Program-made: the position numbers and the translations under genes
The notes under the pieces: model-generated
Databases searched by the model: none
Seen by the model: only the letters and a program-made list of their open reading frames with translations
Told to the model about the DNA's origin: nothing
Source: Cruorifilaria tuberocauda
Taxonomy: Eukaryota; Nematoda; Chromadorea; Rhabditida; Onchocercidae
Length of the DNA stretch: 64,000 bases
Assembly (NCBI GenBank): GCA_013365365.1
Contig: JABVXU010000065.1
Location: forward strand, 1-64,000
Direction: 5' to 3'
Part shown: positions 59,601 to 64,000 of the stretch, one piece after another
How the letters are laid out: each line of letters begins with the position of its first letter
How positions within the stretch are numbered: position 1 is the first letter of the stretch

Positions 59601-62600
59601 GTTCAAAAAACTCAATTTGTTACTTTCAGCAAGATTCCAAACTGGATCAACGCCTATGGGATAAGGTCCGACTGACTGAAATGAAGAAAATGAGAAGCAA
59701 AAGAACAAATATAATCAAATAGAAAAACTAATGCTAATATAAAGTAATATTTTGGTAAAAAAAGTCTTAAGAAAAAGCAAAGAGAAATATACAAGTGTCC
59801 AACCAAATTATAATAAGCCCATTGTGGTGTAAGCATAAGTTCTTGCTCAGACTCATATTTACTTAAATCTGCATAGATATTTCGCCATGAACTCCCGAAC
59901 AAATTGAATGATTTGCTATATGCATCATTATAGATAAATCCGGTGTACACGGAGAAGCAACCCATTAAAAATATCACATAACGACCATTAAAAAATGTTT
60001 GAAAAATCTGTAAATCACTTAAAGTAATACTGAACTCGATACATGAAACCAAAATTTGTATTAACACAAATTATATTTTAAAGTGGCATTAACATGATAT
60101 AGTAAAAAATATTTGCTTTCTTTAACATAACAACGATCCATGATCCGGTTTGAGTGCCTCCGTTATTTCAATTCTATATCATGTGATTTCAAATTTAAAT
60201 CATAATAGGACTATAAACCTCATCGCTTATTCGAGCCGCTTCCAACTGTTTCTCGCGATATATAAAAAAGAGGGCACATAGAAGCATAATAAGTCCATGG
60301 CCACAATCACCAAACATAACAGCGAAAATGAACGGGAATGTGATCATTGTATAGGGAGCTAAAAAACATTTTTTCAGTATAAATGATAAAATTTTTTTAC
60401 TATCTTTTAAATGCTTTTATTGCATAAAAGCTTGTTCCTTATGAACATTTTTTTTAAATAAAGAATTAATCCAAAAAAGTCAGTATTTCAAACTTTCTGA
60501 CATTTTTCATTTAAGAAAATTTTAGATGATCAGTATTTTTGATATGCATTTAAAAATATTATACCTGGATTAATTTCTCGATATGATGCAATGCCATATG
60601 CATCAACAATGTTTTGGAAACCACGGGTAAATTTGTTAACGCGATGGAAAGTTGGGGGTGCTTCTGTTATATCGGACATACGATTCAGAATTGATGGAAC
60701 TGTACTTCCTGATTCTTCCTAAAATTAAAGCACCTAAGTCCTCGAAACTTATAACTCTCAATTATGATTCCTGGAGAAAATGTAAAAATAATACTCTAGA
60801 AATTTCTGCCCCTTGCAAATTTTAAATTAACAGAACCGAAAAACACGTAAGTAAAGAAGCTCAACCAACCGTTCCTCTTTTAAGTGCCAACTGAATCCGA
60901 TTCAAATCAGCTACCGGACACCAACACTCAGCAATCAAACATTTCTGAGTGACATCCAAATTGAATAAATTCAATGTATGATAAATAGATTTAATTTTAC
61001 GCACTTTTGTTAACCACATTCGCACATTTTTCGATGCAGCTACCTGAAAAGAAATTGCGATAGGTCACACGCAATGATATGATTAATTCGTTAGTTTTAA
61101 GAAATTCAAACTTTAAAAGGTTAATAAGTTAAGATTACGGTGTCATGGAATAGGACTAACCAAGACACGATGTCGATGGTCTTGCGTTTGTCCCAAAACA
61201 GTTTTCAGATCCTCAATACGGGTCATCACTCCTATCGACATCTCTCGCCGTTCTTGGGGAGTGTCCGGACATGGATAAAGAGTTGCTCGAAAACTGGAAT
61301 GTATTAAGCTTCATGTGTAAGAATTTGTCTTAGTTTTATCAATGCCTCAGTTTTTAGCAAATCAGAAAAAAAAACATACCCCTCGCAAATTTTCTTGACA
61401 CGAGTTTTTAACTGATCACCTTGGAAAAATATAATAAATACTGAATTGATGATTGGATCTCCCTGAAAAATAATTGTTTTCTGAGCATTCTAAGTTAAAA
61501 CCTAGCAGTTAAAGTCTAGAGACATTTCGCTCACGAGATTCTGGTGAAAAATTTATTTCCGTCTGAATTATAAAGGCAACTCGTATCCTAATTAAGAAGG
61601 ATTTTAGTTGAGAAATTTACTATATGAACCGAAATTAACAGAAAGATGGTAATTACCAATCTTCAAAACGCGAAAATGATAACTTACAGTGGTAGGATCT
61701 ATAAGTGGTTCTGCTATTTCAGATTGTCGCAAAAAAACATTGCCACGACAAGCGCGCCACAACAGCCGCTCAAACGCTGGAATTCGTTCTCGCTGAATGA
61801 CACCAGCGACAAAACTACAATATGCAGTTTTCAATTTATACCATAAATGAATTAACAAAACGAAGAATATTCAGATATCAATCAACCAATTTATAAATGA
61901 ACAAGCAAAAAGTACCAAACTGTACTTTCTTTTTTACTCTGAAATGAAATTACGGTTATAAAGATGGAATGTTTGCCTTATAAAATCCTGAAAACAGAAC
62001 ATGATACATGTCATTTGCAACTCTAGACATGTAAGAGATTTCAAAACTGCATTGAACACAATTATGTAGTCGAAATTTTGAGATTGAAAAAGAAACCACG
62101 TTAAAACTGGACAAAACAATATAATATAATTAAGATTTTGAAAAAGCTTCCGTATCATGTCAACGAAAGCTTTTTCAAACGAATCTTTAGTTCAGATTTT
62201 CCGCATCAAGATACATGGATAAGAAAACATGAAATAGTCAATCAAATACAAACAAAGAACTTGACAAAATGTTAACTTGAGAAGAATTGTCAAAAATGAG
62301 TGATTTCGAAATCTGACTTTGACTTTAAGTTTTGCCGAAACAAGCAAGTGCACAATTTCAAAATTAAAAAAAGATTTCCAGTGTGTTAAAAAAGAAGCAC
62401 ATAACTTTATTGGCGTAAAGCTTCTAAAAACCGCACGCATGTTTAGACAACAAAAAATGCTGGTTTAAACAAACAGGTGAGCAACTTCCAAGCCATAACA
62501 AATCCATTCAGCAATTTTCATCTTCAAAGACTTAAGCAACTTTTTCTGATTTTAAGAAATTGATTTACTTATAAATGATGAGATAGAAAGGCGTTATGAT

Positions 62601-63825
62601 TTTGCCGAGCATATTACTGGCGTCTTTCAAGCATATATATCTACTTCTTACAAGAAGCGAAGAAATTGTAAGCTAAGGAGAAGCTAAAACTTAACCTGAT
62701 TACACTCTTCGCAGAGTTAGAATGACACCATTAAAATAAGAAATACAATAATTCAAACCAAAGTACATGGATGACACACATGAATTTTTAGATATACACA
62801 TGAAACAAAAAAGAGAACAAGAGACATACCCAAAATTAGCAAACATTTGGCCGGTGACTCCGGCACCACATAACTCGATGCCTATTCCCTCAGTTTCTTG
62901 CAGAACGATCTGCTCCGGTAGGCCGCTACCGACTGGCGCATTTGATGGCATGATTGTTTCCGTTCCAGCCTAACAGAAGTAACAAAACTATTTGTTTTAT
63001 CAACAATCCGATTTATTCTTAACTGTAGTAACTAATAAAAAATCATCCAAGAAAAGAGAAGAATAATAAAAGAACTAGAGATTTCAGACATTTCCTTCCG
63101 TAAAATACTATAACCTTCGAACCCGAAAAGTACAGCCCACAGCGATTCAAGAAGTTTTCCTACTGCTTTTATAATTTTGTAACGCAACAGATAAAGACAT
63201 GCAAAATAACGATTTTCCACTTTTTATCATTATGAATTGGTTAAGCGTAATTAAATATTCCATTTCTAATTTACAGCTGACTTCCGTTGTAAAAAACTAT
63301 GTTTAAAAAAGCATATATATACTAAGCAACAGATAGGATGAAAAAATAAAAAGATCCAAAAGAATCTATGTATTTCTTTCAAGTAATCTGAAAATGATTA
63401 CTTCTTTCTGTTGCAGCTTTTTTAAAGTATAAATCATGCAATCTATAAATTTTTTTTCATAAAGACATGCAATAAAAGAATCCATTGAAATGTAGTTTTA
63501 TGACTTGTACTACGTCGTATCCACATTTCTAAACAAAGACACAATTCGCACGTTGCAATCTACAGCTATTCATGCATTTAAGCATAACGAATATGATCGA
63601 GGAACATTACGAACATTGGAAAAGACAAATCACAAAATTATAGAACTAATTAAAAAGAGACTGCACTATTTAATTATTTTTAACTCACATACAACATTGT
63701 ACTTACCCCAAACGTAAAGTAACTGCCGTGCTTTGCGATTCGCTCAAAAGATTTTGCTCCTCTTCAGGAATAAAATGACGTCGATTCTCTTCTCGTTTTC
63801 TGTATGGCCACCTACCATATTCCAC
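56674..63825 (-). CDS. unc-32: V-type H+-ATPase 116 kDa subunit a, 5' partial
   Basis: Membrane subunit of the V0 sector that forms the proton half-channels of the vacuolar ATPase. Exons: 63825-63707 or 62969-62830 (alternatives), 61814-61688, 61462-61380, 61293-61161, 61043-60870, 60718-60565, 60358-60219, 60007-59804, 59675-59521, 59265-59145, 58747-58583, 58370-58248, 57791-57705, 57596-57479, 57169-56998, 56779-56674 (TAA), 726 residues with the first alternative. Family motifs: [94 protein letters not shown], and [20 protein letters not shown] with the proton-translocating Arg, then [13 protein letters not shown]. Some 110-150 N-terminal residues lie outside the window. The symbol is given because of the unc-32-like alternative exons; vha-5, vha-6 or vha-7 orthology is not excluded. 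Confidence 0.9.
62830..62969 (-). other. Alternative exon B of V-ATPase subunit a
   Basis: 140-nt open exon between CTGTTAG and GTATGT splice sites. It codes a Gly/Glu-rich linker ([23 protein letters not shown]) that joins in phase to GFVAGVI. It enters in phase 0 and leaves in phase 2, as does exon A, so the two cannot both be included. Confidence 0.75.
63707..63825 (-). other. Alternative exon A of V-ATPase subunit a
   Basis: 119-nt open exon between ATACAG and GTAAGT splice sites. It codes a charged linker ([35 protein letters not shown]) that joins in phase to GFVAGVI two exons downstream, skipping exon B. The LRLGFVAGV junction is the form usual in animal a subunits. Confidence 0.75.
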
Positions 63826-64000
63826 CTGTATCGTTCACAAAACTCAGCTTTAGAAGGCATACAGAAATACTAATGCAATTAAAAAAGGCGAAGTGCTATT
63901 CAGAACACGTGAACAAGTGCTATCAATAATTTTTTTAAGCTTTTGGATGTAAGCAGACGTAAGAATTCCGAAAGATGTGTTATTAGATGAAATGCTTTTC
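63826..64000. other. Intron of V-ATPase gene at window edge
   Basis: No further exon seen in the last 175 bp; the N-terminal exons lie to the right. Confidence 0.5.

Noticed and set aside
63032..63220. Possible third mutually exclusive exon between exons A and B of the V-ATPase gene
   Set aside because: The open frame has no donor that leaves phase 2 with a GG ending and no resemblance to exons A or B.
1..64000. Search for CRISPR arrays, tRNA or rRNA genes, spliced-leader RNA, transposase frames and Wolbachia-derived inserts
   Set aside because: None was seen by eye. Repeats are simple-sequence or tandem types without spacer structure, and no bacterial-like long open frame is present. A covariance-model tRNA search was not possible.

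Overview
This window reads as nuclear DNA of a nematode, most likely a filarial (clade III) worm. The DNA is very AT-rich, genes are split into many short exons joined by GT/AG introns with TTTCAG-type acceptors, and several start codons lie a few bases after an acceptor-like CAG or TAG, as expected for spliced-leader trans-splicing. The genes are worm counterparts of well-known animal proteins. The species call is an inference. No bacterial, viral or transposase gene was recognised. Exon structures below were built by hand by matching reading phase across splice sites.

Left part (1-20.6 kb, + strand): the 3' thirteen exons of a PPM1D/Wip1-like PP2C phosphatase, a 4.6 kb gap, then an AKAP1 homologue (mitochondrial anchor, one KH domain, Tudor domain) with a 3.8 kb internal intron that may hold a second promoter.

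Middle (22.7-34.7 kb): on the - strand a ten-exon gene for an unrecognised Gln/Asn/His-rich protein with a charged coiled coil, preceded by about 7.6 kb without genes that is filled with microsatellites and degenerate tandem repeats.

Then four - strand genes in a row: mitochondrial ribosomal protein S31, mitochondrial malate dehydrogenase, a divergent paralogue of proteasome ATPase Rpt2 whose pore-loop Tyr-Leu is replaced by Asn-Ser, and a Lys/Glu-rich protein with one membrane segment. Divergently from the last gene (about 460 bp between the start codons) run a BTB-domain protein and a CK1/TTBK-like kinase on the + strand. The last four (47 kb neighbourhood) look like a lineage-specific, possibly male-germline set; that is inference.

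Right end (56.7-63.8 kb, - strand): V-type H+-ATPase subunit a, lacking its 5' exons, which lie beyond the window. It carries two alternative exons of identical phase (enter 0, leave 2) that must be mutually exclusive, like those known in C. elegans unc-32. Between the kinase and this gene lies an inverted repeat with arms of about 130 bp.
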